Origin: Manihot esculenta
Taxonomy: Eukaryota; Streptophyta; Magnoliopsida; Malpighiales; Euphorbiaceae
Assembly: GCF_001659605.2 (NCBI RefSeq)
Contig: NC_035161.2
Coordinates: 62,001-126,000 of the forward strand
Direction of reading: 5' to 3'
Length of the DNA: 64,000 bases
Part shown: positions 32,242 to 44,984 of the stretch, piece by piece
Layout of the letters: each line of letters starts with the position of its first letter
How positions within the stretch are numbered: the first letter of the stretch is position 1
The notes under the pieces: generated by a model
Databases searched by the model: none
Told to the model about the DNA's origin: nothing
The model's input: only the letters and a program-made list of their open reading frames with translations
Program-made: the position numbers and the translations under genes

Positions 32242-34576
32242 TGTAATACCCGGCTAGACTCTGGTATCAGAATTTCTACCATCCGGTGGAATCTCGGATG
32301 TCGGAGACCTCTAGAAGGGTAAAACCATGTTTTCATAAAATGTTTTAATGTGTTTTATGGTTTTAAGCAAGATGGAAATGAGTTTTTGCATGAAAACAAC
32401 CTTGGAGGAAAACCCAGGTTCGGCCGCCGAACCTCAAGTTCGGCCGCCGAACATGCAAGCATTTTGGGTGTGCCTTAGGCCCCCGAAGGCATAAGTGAGG
32501 GAAGTCCAGGTTCGGCCGCCGAACCTCAAGTTCGGCCGCCGAACATGGCATGCATGCGAAGGCACGTTCGGCCCCCGAACGTGGCCTGGCTAGCCACTAT
32601 AAAAGGGTCCCTTAGCCGAAATGGGCGAGCTTTTCTCCCCATTTTCGGCCAAGGTGAGCTCTCCGCTGTCCCTCACCAATCTTTGAGTTCTTCCTTCAAA
32701 TCTTTCACGATTTTCACAAGTTTTCATCTTATTTTGAAGATTTTCAAGTTTTGAGCAAGTTTTGAGCTTGGAGACCCAAGGAAGTTGAAAATCTCCCATC
32801 TCCAAGATTAGGTCGTCTCTCTCTCGATCTTCAAGAGGTAAGAGCCGATCTTAAGCTCATTGCATGTTTTAAGTAAGTTTTATGAAGATCTATGGGGTAG
32901 AATGCATGTTTAGCTTATAGTTAGGTTTATGGGTTTAATATGTGTTTATGAACAATGTGGCTTGCAAATGCATGTTTGATGTGTTGTAGATGGGGTTTTA
33001 GATAGTTTGAAGCCCCTAGAAGCTTGTATGCTTGTGTATGTGTGTTGTAGAATAGGTTTATGCATGTTTGGATGGTTTGGGAGGCGTTTATGCATAGAAG
33101 AGCTGAGTTTCTGCCATTCTGGGAGAAACCAGGTTCGGCAGCCGAAGGAACTTTCGGCCGCCGAACATGCTTGTGGAAGCAGCCTTCGGCTGCCGAAGCT
33201 TGCCCCCGAAAGGAGACTTTCGTCTCTGTCTGGGAGTTTCGGCCGCCGAAAGTGCCGCCGAACATGCATGAGTTTCGCCTCTGTCTGGGAGTTTTGGCCG
33301 CCGAAGGTCCCGCCGAACCTGCCTGACTTTCGGCTCTGGAGGGACTTTCGGCCGCCGAACCTGCCGCCGAAAGTGCCCTGTCCAGCCCTCTTTTGCATGA
33401 TTTTCTATGATTATTTCATGATGTTCTAGGGGGTTTTGGGGGGATATTTTTAGAGTTATGTTCTAGTTGTTCGGTCCCTCATTTGAGTCCACCTGTGTAG
33501 GTTCGGACCCGAGGAACCGAGGACCCCAGCAGTGAGTTCAGCTGCTTCTGAGTCAGTAGAGCTTCAGCCAAAGGTGAGTGGAATAACTCTTATGCTTTTA
33601 AATAAATAAACCAGTTTTAGCATGATTCACGCATCATGAATGCCATGAGATATAATAGGGTGCTTGCATTAGAACTCACGAATATGTTGCATTGCATAAT
33701 ATGTTGATGATGCGGATGAATGTTGAATGATCCTTTAGTCCTCATATGTTATGATATGATGATGATACGGTACGGAAGACCAGTGAGGCCCATTCTACGC
33801 CCCTGGCACTATGTAAGAGAAATACCAGTGAGGCCCATTCTACGCCCCTGGCACAGTTGAAATGTTACGTTATGCTATGTTATGATTATGTAAGAGAAAG
33901 ACCAGTGAGGCCCATTCTACGCCCCTGGCACAATTGGACCATGTAGAGGACTATTGGTGATAAATTCATCCTTGATGTGATTAGCTGTGATGTGATGCAT
34001 TTCATGTTATCACATGTTTTAAATGTTTTATTATTCTGCTCACTGGGCTCTTGTAGCTCACCCCTCTCCCTTAACCCCCAGGCTTGCAGGTACAGGGTAG
34101 ACCAGGAGGTCAGCAAGAGTAATGAAGTCTTGTGTATGTAATAGCTAGAATGTGGACATGACAAATTGTATAATGATGTAGAGTTGTGAATAGTTATGTA
34201 ATGTAATGACATTGAGGATTAGAGATTGTGCTTGACCCTATGTATATGGTATCCCTTTTAATACATGATCCTAGATGTTTTGTAATGCTTATGTAAACCA
34301 ACTCAACACATGTTATGCCACCCATTGGGGGCATTGATGAGGTCCCACAGAGGGGTCAATGTTTATGATTACGTTTATGTTCAGTGCATGTACAGGTTGA
34401 GTTTGGTGTATGAGAGAATGAATGAAAGAAAAGTTTTATTTTTTTATGTATGTTGTTGATCATGTATGGGATTAATCAGGTTCACAGGATGCATGTTAGG
34501 CTTGCTACGGGTCCCGGCGGCCTTAAGCCGACCTGGATCCTAGCGCCGATAGCGGTTCGATTTTCGGGTCGTTACA
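32242..34576 (+). repeat. 3' LTR of element G
   Basis: As the 5' LTR but with three minisatellite units at about 33775-33935 instead of two, which explains the 45-bp length difference. TATA box at 32598-32605. Confidence 0.96.
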
Positions 34577-36660
34577 GAAAGAAATTGAGTTTTTGAAAGA
34601 AAAGCACCAAGAAAGGAAAGTTAGGTTATGCCGCCGAACCTCATGTTTGGCCGCCGAAAAATGTGCAGTTTAGGGAGCACCTTTGGCCCCCGAAGGTGGT
34701 CTGGCCAGCCACCTATAAAAGGCCCCATGTCTGAAAATGGGCGAGTTTTCTTCCCCATTTTTGGGCAAAGGTGAGTCCATGCCCTTCCATGGTTAGTTTT
34801 AATGTTTTCCTTCAAATCGTTCATGTTTTTGATGAGTTTTAACTTGGTTTTGAAGATTTTTGAGCAAAGAACGAAGTTTTGAAGCTTGGAGACCCCAGAG
34901 CTCGATTTCTCCCATCTCCGAGTTTGGATTGCCTCTCCTCTCGATTTTCAAGAGGTAAGAGTAGATCCTACCCTTGTTTTATGTTTTTGGTAAGTTTTGA
35001 GAGGTTTGAAGGGTGTTGGATGCATGATTAGGTTAGTTGTAAAATGTTAGGGTTTATGTGAGTTTAAGTATGAAATGCATGTTAAATGTGTTGCTATGTG
35101 ATGTTTGTTGGGGTATAGGATAGTTGAGACCCCTATATGCTTGTGTACACGTTTATGCATGTTTGGGAGTGTTGTGCTTGAGTTTGGAAGGTTTGGGAGG
35201 CAAAATGTGCATGAGAGGCTTGAGTTCTCCCGTTCTGGAAGAACTCAGGTTCGGCTGCCGAAGCCATGTTCGACCGCCGAACCTGCCTGGGGAGGCAGTT
35301 CTGGCTGCCGAACCCTACCCCCGAAAGTTTGGACTTTCGGCTCTGGAAGGGAGTTTCGGCCGCCGAACCTGCCCCCGAAGGTTGGCGAGTTTCGGCTCTG
35401 GAACCACTTTCGGCCGCCGAACCTGCCGCCGAAAATGGCTGAGTTTCGGATCTGGAGGGACTTTCGGCCGCCGAACCTGCCGCCAAAAGTGCCCTATTCA
35501 GCCTTCCTTTGCATGTTTTCTATGATTGTTTTAAGGTGTTTTAGGGAGTTTTTGGGGAGATGTTTAGAGTTATGTTAGTGTATGTTTGGTCCCTTATTTG
35601 AGTCCACCTGTGTAGGTTCGGACCCGAGGAACCGAGGACCCTAGTAGTGAGATAGCTGCTTCAGAGTCTTTGCAGAGTCAGCCTGAGGTGAGTAGAATGG
35701 ATCTTTATGTTTTGAAGTAAATAAATTTTGAGCATGTTCATGCATCATGAAATGCCATGATATATACTAGGTTGTTTGCATTAGAAATCACGAATATGTT
35801 GCATTGCATATTATGTTGTGGATGTGGATGGATGTTGGATGTACCAGTAGTCCTCGATATGATATGATGACGATGATACGGTACGGAAGTCCAATGAGGC
35901 CCATTCTACGCCCCTGGCACAGAGTAAGAGAAAGACCAGTGGGGCCCATTCTACGCCCCTAGCACATTGGAATGTTATGTTTTGTTATGTTAAGAGAAAG
36001 ACCAGTGAGGCCCATTCTACGCCCCTGGCATCATTGGAATGTGTAAAGGACTATTGGTAACATGTCCATCCTTGATGTGAATTATTTGTGATGTGATGCA
36101 TTCCATGAAAGCATGTGTTTTTAATATATTATTCACTATTCTGCTCATTGGGCTCTAGTAGCTCACCCCTCTCCCTTAACCCCCAGGTTTGCAGGTTCGG
36201 GATAGACTAGGAAGTCAACAAGAGTAAAAATCTTATGTATGTAATAGTTAGTTGTGGACATGAAAGATAATGTAATGTAATGAAATGTAAAGTATTGTAC
36301 AAAATGTAATGAGTATTAGAATTGTGCTTGACCCTAGTGTGTATGGTTAATCCCTTTTGTTCATGATCATTATGAAATGTTTTAATGTTGAGAAATGTAA
36401 ACTAAGCTTGATATATGTAATGTTGACCTAGCTAGAGCATTTGATGAGGGCTCTAGTATGGGGTTTGTATGTTTAATTTTATGGTGCATGCACAGGTCGA
36501 GCTTGGTAGATGAAAAGTTTAAAATTTTTATGTAAATGTATGATCATGTATGGGATTTATCAAGTATGACAGGTTGTATGTTAGGCTTGCTACGGGTCCC
36601 GGCGACCTTAAGTCGATTTGGATCCTAGCGCCGGTAGCGGTTCGATTTCGGGTCGTTACA

Positions 36661-37295
36661 GAAAGCAAAGAAACTGAAAGCAAAATAAAAATAAAGTGCA
36701 ATAAAAGTAAAAAGGGGGGGTTTTGAGATTGATTGAATTGATCTAAACCTGAACGCAATAAAAAAAAGCGAATAATAAAATAAAGAGATTTCAATAATGA
36801 GAAAGATGTAGTTGAAGAATTGGATCTATTTCAGTTGTTGGGATTGATCATTGACACTTAGTTTTCCTTGATAGATTTAATAGATTAGTTATGAAGATGG
36901 AAGACACTTCTCACCACCATGTCTCTTCTTAATCATAAACCAATTAGAGAACGTTCTCTAATTAATCACTAATCAACAAGTTGCCAAGGAATGTCCTTGG
37001 GCCTTAGGCATCAAAACAACTGTCAATTGCATTAAGAAATAGAAAGATCTAATCCTAACTACCCAAACGCATGGTGATATTGCTAGATTATGCAACTTCC
37101 TTAGTTTTTACACCAAGTGTTCTTGTGTTTGAACAATCTAAGCAATTATGGACTCAAAATTATTCAAACTAACAATATATTACCTTGCAATCAAGAATCA
37201 AGTGGCCACATTGATCATAATAACAAAGCAATAATGGAATTAAGCATGAAATTGCACAAATATTGAATAACCAAAAGATAAACAACTTGTGTTTA
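36661..37295 (-). repeat. Athila LTR D2, left segment
   Basis: Similar to D's LTR from about 21420 to 22060, including GTTTTGAGATTGATT and the block around GCCAAGGAAYGTCCTTGGGCC. It is cut on the left by element H's end (36660) and on the right by element F. The first bases, GAAAGC, follow H's TTACA and match Athila text, so H was inserted here. Confidence 0.82.
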
Positions 37296-39625
37296 TGTAA
37301 CGACCCGAAAATCGGACTGCTACCGGCGCTAGGATCCAGGTCGGCTTAAGGCCGCCGGGACCCGTAGCAAGCCTAACATGCAACCTGAAAACCTGTTTAA
37401 TCCCATACATGATCAAGAAAATACATAAAAACTTAAAACTTTTCTTTCGTTCATACACCAAACTCAACCTGTGCATAACATAACATAATCATAACCCCTC
37501 TGTGGGATCTCATCAATGCCCCAATGGGCGATACATCATACGTTGAGTTGGTTTGCATACTCATCATAAAATATCTAAGATCATGTATTAAAAGGGATAT
37601 CTTATACATATAGTCAAGCACAACCTCTACTCCTCAAGGTCATTACATACCTAAAACTGTACTTTTACATAACATTAATACATTTATCATGTCCACGCTA
37701 TCTATTACATACACAAGACTTCATTACTCTTATGGATCTCCTGGTCTACCCTGTACCTGCAATCCTGGGGAACATGGGAGAGGGGTGAGCTACTAGAGCC
37801 CAGTGAGCAGAATAATAAAAACATTTAAATCATATGGATCATGGAATGCATCACATCACAGCTAATCACATCAAGGATGAACTTGTCACCAATAGCCCTC
37901 TACATGGTCCAACTGTGCCAGAACGTAGAATGGGTCCTGGTCTTTCCCTTACATAACATATCATATCATAACAGTCCAACTATGCCAGAACGTAGAATGG
38001 GTCTTGGTCTTTCCCTTACATGGTGCCAGCGAACGTAGAATGGGACCCACTGGTCTTACATTCCGTACTGTACATATCACATCGTCATATCATAGATCGA
38101 GGGCTTTGGATCATCCAACGTTCATCCACATCAATCAACAATAAAGTATGCAATGCAACATATTCGTGAATTCAAATGCAAACAACCTAGTACATCTCAT
38201 GGCATTCATGATGCGTGAAACATGCTAAGAAGTCCATTATTTGCTTTAAAACATAATAATTTATTCCACTCACCTCTGGGTAGCTCTGACCAGACACTGG
38301 AGCAGCTGACTCACTGCTGGGGTCCTCGGTTCCTTGGGTCCGAACCTACACAGGTGGACTCAAATGAGGGACCAAAAAAACAAGAACATAACTCTAAACT
38401 ACTCCCCAAAAACCCCCTAAAACATCATGAAACAATCACAGAAAAACATGCAAGAGAGGGCTGGACAGGGCACTTTCGGCGGCAGGTTCGGCGGCCGAAA
38501 GTCCCTCCAGAGCCGAAAGTCAGGCAGGTTCGGCGGCACCTTCGGCGGCCGAAACTCCCAGACAGAGGCGAAACTCATGCATGTTCGGCGGCACTTTCGG
38601 CGGCCGAAACTCCCAGACAGAGACGAAAGTCCTCTTTCGGGGGCAAGCTTCGGCAGCCGAAGGCTGCCTCCTTAAGCATGTTCGGCGGCCGAAAGTTCCT
38701 TCGGCTGCCGAACCTGGTTTCTCCCTCAGTGGCAGAAACTCAGCTCTTCTATGCACATTGCCTCCAAAACTACCCAATCATGCATAAACCTATTCTACAA
38801 CATTCCCAAACATACACAAACAAGCATACAAGTTCCTAGGGGCATCAAACCAACAAAAATCCCAACTACAACACAACAAGCAACTCACATTGTTCCCAAA
38901 CACATATAAAACCCATAAACCTAACTATGAGCTAAACATGCATTCTACCCCATAGATCCACTTAAAACTTGCTTAAAACATGCAATGAGCTTAAGATCGG
39001 CTCTTACCTCATGGAGATCGAGAGAGAGACGATCTAAACTTGGAGATGGGAGGGGTTGAGTTCCCTTGAACCTCAAAGCTCCAAAACTTTGCTCAAAGCT
39101 TGAAAATCTTCAAAACCAAGTAAAAACTCATGAAAATCGAGTAGGATTGGAAGGAAAGAACTCAAGATCGGTGAGGGACGGCGGAGAGCTCACCTTGGCC
39201 GGAAATGGGGAAAAAGCTCGCCCATTTTCGGCTAAGGGACCCTTTTATAGTGGCTGGCCAGGCCACGTTTGGGGGCCGAACGTGCCTCCGCATGCATGCC
39301 ATGTTCGGCGGCCGAACTTGAGGTTCGGCGGCCGAACTTGAGGTTCGGCGGCCAAACCTGGACTTTCCTCACTTATGCTTTCGGGGGCCTAAAAGCGCTC
39401 CCGAAGGCATGCATGTTCGGCGGCCGAACTTGAGGTTCGGCGGCCGAACCTGAGTTTTCCTCCAAGATTATTTTTATGCAAAAACTCATTTCCATTTTAC
39501 TTAAAACCATGAAATACCTTAAAACATTTTATGAAAACATGCTTCTACCCTACTAGAGGCTCCCGACATCCGAGATTCCACCGGACGGTAGGAATTTCGA
39601 TACCGGAGTCTAGCCGGGTATTACA
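37296..39625 (-). repeat. 3' LTR of element F
   Basis: Plus-strand text TGTAACGACC...GGGTATTACA. TATA box (minus) at 39242-39249; GCC motifs at 38480-38715 and 39265-39450. Confidence 0.96.
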
Positions 39626-39661
39626 TTCTCCCCCCCTTAAGAACATTCGTCCCCGAATGTT
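39626..39661 (-). promoter_or_regulatory. Polypurine tract and hairpin of F
   Basis: On the minus strand the hairpin GAACATTCG, 4 nt, CGAATGTTC (39661-39640) precedes the tract TTAAGGGGGGGAGAA, which abuts the 3' LTR at 39625. Confidence 0.85.
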
Positions 39662-39733
39662 CCTCAACTAACACATAGCATGGCATAAAACATAACATAC
39701 ATACATAGCACATAAACACATAGAGATCTAACC

Positions 39734-42700
39734 TTAAAAGAGATGAGGGTACTGCTGGAGCATAGACTCCCGTGTCTCCCAAGTGCATTCTTCCAAATTG
39801 TGGTGGTTCCACAGGACTTTCACCATCGGGATTTCCTTGTTCCTTAGCTTTCTGATCTGGGTGTCTATGATTCGTACTGGCTGTTCAACATAGGTGAGAT
39901 CCTCTTGGACCTCCACATCAGGCTCACTAAGAACCTTGCTCGGATCTGACACAAACTTCCTCAACATTGAAACATGGAAAACCGGATGGATTCTTTCTAT
40001 TGAAGCAGGTAAATCCAGCTTGTACGACACATTCCCAATCTTTTGCAAGATTTCAAAGGGTCCGATGTATCGTGGAGCTAGTTTACCTTTCTTTCCGAAG
40101 CGAACCACTGCTTTCATAGGAGACACCTTGAGCAATACCAGATCCCCCTCCTGAAACTCTAACTGTCTTCTGCGGATGTCTGCATAACTCTTCTGTCTGC
40201 TTGCAGCAGTCTTGATCCTTTCTCTGATTATGGGTACTACCCTGCTGGTAATCTCTACTAGCTCAGGCCCTGCCAAGGCCTTTTCCCCAACTTCTTCCCA
40301 GCAAACAGGTGATCTGCACTTCCTCCCATACAAAGCTTCATATGGAGCCATCCCGATGCTAGCATGATGGCTGTTATTGTAGGCAAACTCCACCAAAGGT
40401 AGATGCTGCCTCCAAGAACCGCCAAAGTCCAGCACACACATTCTGAGCATATCCTCTATGGTCTGGATGGTCCTTTCTGATTGTCCGTCCGTCTGTGGAT
40501 GAAAAGCAGTGCTAAAATCCAACCTAGTACCCATGGCATTCTGCAGACTCCGCCAAAATCAGGAGGTGAACTGGGGCCCTCTATCTGACACTATCGAAAC
40601 AGGAACCCCATGCAGCCTGACGATCTCGTCGACATACACCTGCGCCAACTTGTCCACAGAATAGCCACTCCTGACAGGGATGAAGAGAGCAGATTTGGTG
40701 AGTCTGTCCACAATCACCCATATGGAGTCCAATCTGTTGGACGTCGCCGGTAACCCCACTACGAAGTCCATAGCTATATTTTCCCATTTCCACTCTGGAA
40801 TAGGTAGCGGGTTAAGAATTCCAGCCGGCTTCTGATGTTCCAGCTTCACCCTCTGACACACTTCGCAGGCTGACACAAATTGTGCCACTTCTTTCTTCAT
40901 AGCTGGCCACCAATAAACCTTCTTTAGATCTTGATACATCTTGGTGGCTCCGGGGTGAATGCTGTATCTTGCATTATAAGCCTCTCTCATAATGTCTCCT
41001 TTTAGCCCTATGTCATCTGGTACACATAGTCTGCTCCCATAGCGGAGGATCCCCTTGCTGTCGAATCTGAACTCACTATCATTGCCTGACTGAACAGTCC
41101 TGGCAATCTTCACTAACTCCGGGTCCTCATGCTGTTTCTGAGCCACCTGCTCCAGAAACACGGGTGCCACTCTCATCTGGGCCACCAAGGCACCTGTACC
41201 AGACAACTCCATCTGTAGACCTTCCTCAATGAGCTTGTAAAACTCCTTCACCACTGGCCTCCTCTCTGCCGATATGTGGGATAAACTGCCGAGTGATTTC
41301 CGGCTTAAGGCGTCTGCCACAACATTCGCCTTACCCGGATGGTACTGAATCTTGCAATCATAGTCACTCAGCAGCTCCACCCATCTTCTCTGTCTTAAGT
41401 TCAAATCTCTTTGACTCAGGATGTACTGCAGGCTCTTATGATCTGTAAAGATCTCACATTTAACCCCATAGAGGTAGTGCCTCCACATCTTGAGTGCAAA
41501 GATTACTGCTGCCATCTCCAGGTCATGTGTGGGGTAATTCAACTCATGCTTCTTCAGCTGCCTAGAAGCATAAGCAATCACCCTCTCATTCTGCATTAGT
41601 ACACAACCTAGTCCCACACGGGACGCATCACAAAAGACTGTAAAGTCTTCATCACTAGATGGTAGAGCTAAAACTGGTGCTGAAGTCAACCTCTTCTTAA
41701 GCTCTTCAAAACTCTCTTCGCACTGGTCAGTCCACACAAACTTCTGATTTTTCCTGGTTAGTCTGGTCAGAGGAGCTGCAATTTTCGAGAAGTCCTGGAT
41801 GAACCTCCTGTAGTAACCTGCCAAACCCAAGAAACTTCTAATCTCTGTCACTGAAGTGGGTCTAGGCCAGTTAGCTACAACTTCTACCTTCTTGGGGTCT
41901 ACCTCTATCCCGTTTTCTGACACCACATGCCCCAAGAATGAAATGCTCCTCAGCCAAAACTCACACTTAGAGAACTTGGCATACAAGCCATGTTCCCTCA
42001 AGGTCTGCAGAACCAACCTCAGATGATGGGCATGCTCCTCTGCGTTCCTGGAATACACCAAGATATCATCTATGAAGACAATAACAAAGTGATCCAGGTA
42101 TTGGCTAAATACTCTGTTCATGAGATCCATGAATGCTGCAGGGGCGTTGGTTAACCCGAACGGCATCACAAGGAACTCAAAATGCCCATATCTGGTCCTG
42201 AAAGTGGTCTTTGGCACATCTTCATTCCTTATCCTTAACTGATGGTACCCCGATCTTAGATCTATTTTGGAGAAACAACCCGCTCCTGCTAGCTGGTCGA
42301 ATAGATCATCGATCCTTAGCAGAGGGTACCTATTTTTGGTAGTGACTTTGTTCAACTGCCTGTAGTCGATACAAAGTCTGAGGGACCCATCCTTCTTCCT
42401 TACAAACAAGACTGGAGCACCCCAAGGTGAGGTACTCTGTCGGATGAAGCCCTTTTCTACCAGCTCTTGCAACTGTTCTTTCAACTCCTTCAACTCGGCT
42501 GGGGCCATCCTGTAGGGAGGGATAGAGATCGGTCTAGTTCCAGGCACCAACTCTATCTCGAACTCTATCTCCCTAGCAGGTGGTAAACCTAGAAGCTCGT
42601 CTGGAAAGACATCCTGAAACTCTCTGACAACTGGCACCGAGGCTGGTTCCCTGACCTGACTACTAAGCTCTCTCACATGAGCCAAATACCCCTGACATCC

Positions 42701-44713
42701 CTTCCTAAGCAACCTACGAGCCTGAAGAGCTGATATTAGACCTCTAGGTGTACCCCTCTTGTCTCCTCTGAAGACGACCTCTGACCCGTTCTGATCTCTG
42801 AACCTGACTACCTTGTCCCTGCAGTCCAAGGTAGCACCATGGGTAGATAGCCAATCCATCCCTAGAATGACATCAAAGTCTGTCAAATCTAGAACCACAA
42901 GGTCGGCGGAGAGGCATCTTCCCTCAACAAAAATTGGACTGTACTGGCAGACTGACACTGCCACTGACGGGTCACACTTGGGTCCACTGACCCATAGGGG
43001 ACACTCTAACCCAGAGACTATCAGACCCAACCTCTCGACGGCTCTCGGAGCAATAAATGAATGAGATGCACCCGGGTCCATTAAAGCATACACATCAGAA
43101 CACCCAATGATGAGATTACCTGACACCACGGTGTTGGATGTGTTAGCCTCCTGCTGAGTCATGGTGAAGATCCTGGCTGGAGCTGATGGACCTTCACCTC
43201 GGGAACCAGAAGAAGAGGCTGCCCCTCTCCCTCTACCTCTGCCACTGCCCTGAGTTGTGGCTGGAGCTGCTGGCTGTGCCACACTACCAGAAGCTGTCTG
43301 CTGGGGCTGGCCCATAAAAGGTGCTCTAGGACACTCCCGAGCTATGTGTCCCTCCTGTCCACATCTGAAACATGTATTAGTCCCAGCTCGACACATTCCC
43401 CTGTGCGGCCTTCCACATCTCTGGCATTCTGTACCATCTGAGCCTGAGCTCGAGCCACTGCCAAATCCCAGACCGGATTTCAACTTATTCCAAAACTTAT
43501 TCTTTTTCGGCTTCTTTGTGGTGTTATCCCACCTCTTCTTACTTGAGCTCTGAGAAGAGAGACCTGGCCCTCCTCTGCCTGGAGTCTTAACCCCTGAAGA
43601 CTGGGTCACTGACTGCTTTACTGACCCCTCAACTATAGCACTCGCCTCCATCCTTCGAGCCATATCCACCACAGTGTGGAAACTTTCCCTCTCAACTGAC
43701 TGAATCAAAGAGGAGTACCTGGAATGCAACTTCATAACATATCTCTTGGCTTTCTTCGTATCTGTATCTAGAGCTTGCCCTGAAAAAGGCAATAGCTCCA
43801 AGAATTTATCTGTGAACTCCTCTACACTCATGTGCTCTGTCTGCCTCAGTTGCTCAAACTCAATCATCTTCAGTTCTCTGGAACTGTCTGGAAAAGCCCA
43901 TCCAGCGAACTCATTCGCAAATTCTTCCCATGTCATGCCGTCTAGTCTCGGGTCCACATAACACTTGAACCATTCCCGTGCCTTCTTGCACTTTAAAGTG
44001 AACCCTGCCATCTGAATGGCCCTGCTATCATTCGCCCCTAGCTCATCAGTTATTGTCTTCACTACTTTCAGATACTCAAAGGGGTCATCCCCTGACTTGT
44101 ATTTGGGAGCATCTAGCTTGAGATAATCTGTCATCTTTACCTTGCTCCCACCGGCTGAGCTAGGTCTAGAAGGTTGAGTAACTGGGGCTGCTGGTTCTGT
44201 AGGTGGTGGAGGTGGGGGTGCAGCATTCCCCGAGGTGGGGTTTGCCGGGTTTGGATAGAAGGGTGAGGGTGGATAAGCTGGGTACTGTGTGTAAGGTGGA
44301 TAGAAAGGTGGATAAGGCATGTAGGTAGGGTAGGGGTTAAAGCTGGAATAATCCGATGTACCTCCCATCGGATACCCTGAACCCTGTGGGAAGGGTGGAT
44401 AATGGGGTGGAAAACCATACCCCGAGGCCTGAATGCCTCCCTGAGACTCCCCTGTCCCTTCTTCCTCCATGCTCACATCCAGGTTCCCATCCCTCCTCTG
44501 ATCCTCTTCCATAATCTCCCTCACATCTGAAGAACTTCCTCCTCTATCAGTCCCCCTTCTGCTAGCATCAAAAGACCTTCTAGGGTCCCTTGACACTCTT
44601 TCTCTGTTTGCTCTACATGACATTGCCCTAGGCAATGTAGGAGGATGGGCGCTCGTGCCCTCATCCTCAGGTGGCACTCCAGTCAATCGTGCAGATCGAC
44701 GAGTTCCTCTCAT
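39734..44713 (-). pseudogene. Element F gag-pol polyprotein, one internal stop
   Basis: Start chosen at the conserved [12 protein letters not shown] (ATG 44713-44711); an in-frame ATG lies 11 codons upstream. About 1,660 codons. Gag domain about residues 195-315, Pro/Tyr-rich spacer before it, CCHC knuckle [14 protein letters not shown] about 446-459, protease DPGAS about 545, [11 protein letters not shown] about 877, RNase [10 protein letters not shown] about 1030, integrase zinc region with CEVCQRVK about 1280, acidic core residues in [16 protein letters not shown] and DGQSERT, chromodomain about 1605-1650, end QQYPHLF. The only break is TGA at 40559-40561, in the integrase core after [10 protein letters not shown], where relatives have Arg. 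Frames before and after are the same. The chromodomain places it in the chromoviruses; Tekay/Del is my lineage call. Confidence 0.94.
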
Positions 44714-44963
44714 CCTGTTTTCTGAAAAACAGTACACATCACACAAACATTAGCATCATATGGTTCATGTGGGCACACATGAACCCTCATCTCATATACA
44801 TCATTCATATCATAGCATCAATGCACATGTATATAATCATGGCATTTCACATCATCATACAAGACAGGACTCCACATCCTATCCTAGTGGACATGATCTT
44901 TCCTATTGTGCTTGACCTTCTATAACATCTATGAGCCCAACACTCTAGGTCCGATCCTATGAA

Positions 44964-44981
44964 CCTAGGGCTCTAATACCA
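44964..44981 (-). other. Primer binding site, tRNA-iMet type (F), one mismatch
   Basis: The minus strand reads TGGTATTAGAGCCCTAGG, with C-to-T at the seventh base relative to B, G, I and A. It lies three bases from the LTR. Confidence 0.85.
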
Positions 44982-44984
44982 TTC

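Larger units (their letters stand above)
24679..34576 (+). mobile_element. Tekay/Del-type Ty3 retrotransposon G, complete with TSD GAAAG
   Basis: A 9,898-bp element inserted in H's 3' LTR. LTRs are 24679-26968 (2,290 bp) and 32242-34576 (2,335 bp). GAAAG flanks at 24674-24678 and 34577-34581. By eye there are about 42 substitutions (~1.8%), and one extra ~45-bp minisatellite unit in the 3' LTR. The primer site is at 26972, the hairpin at 32205 and the polypurine tract before 32242. Gag and protease are damaged; RT to chromodomain is open. Confidence 0.97.
24546..36660 (+). repeat. 3' LTR of element H, split by element G
   Basis: The first 133 bp (24546-24678) start TGTAATACCG. After the inserted G and its GAAAG duplicate (34577-34581) the LTR continues to GGTCGTTACA at 36660, giving about 2.2 kb in total. 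The TATA box is at 34714-34721. The GCC-motif cluster is at 35250-35490. The CCCATTCTACGCCCCTGGCA minisatellite (three units) is at 35885-36035. The base text is clearly diverged from G's LTRs, consistent with an older copy. Confidence 0.92.
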
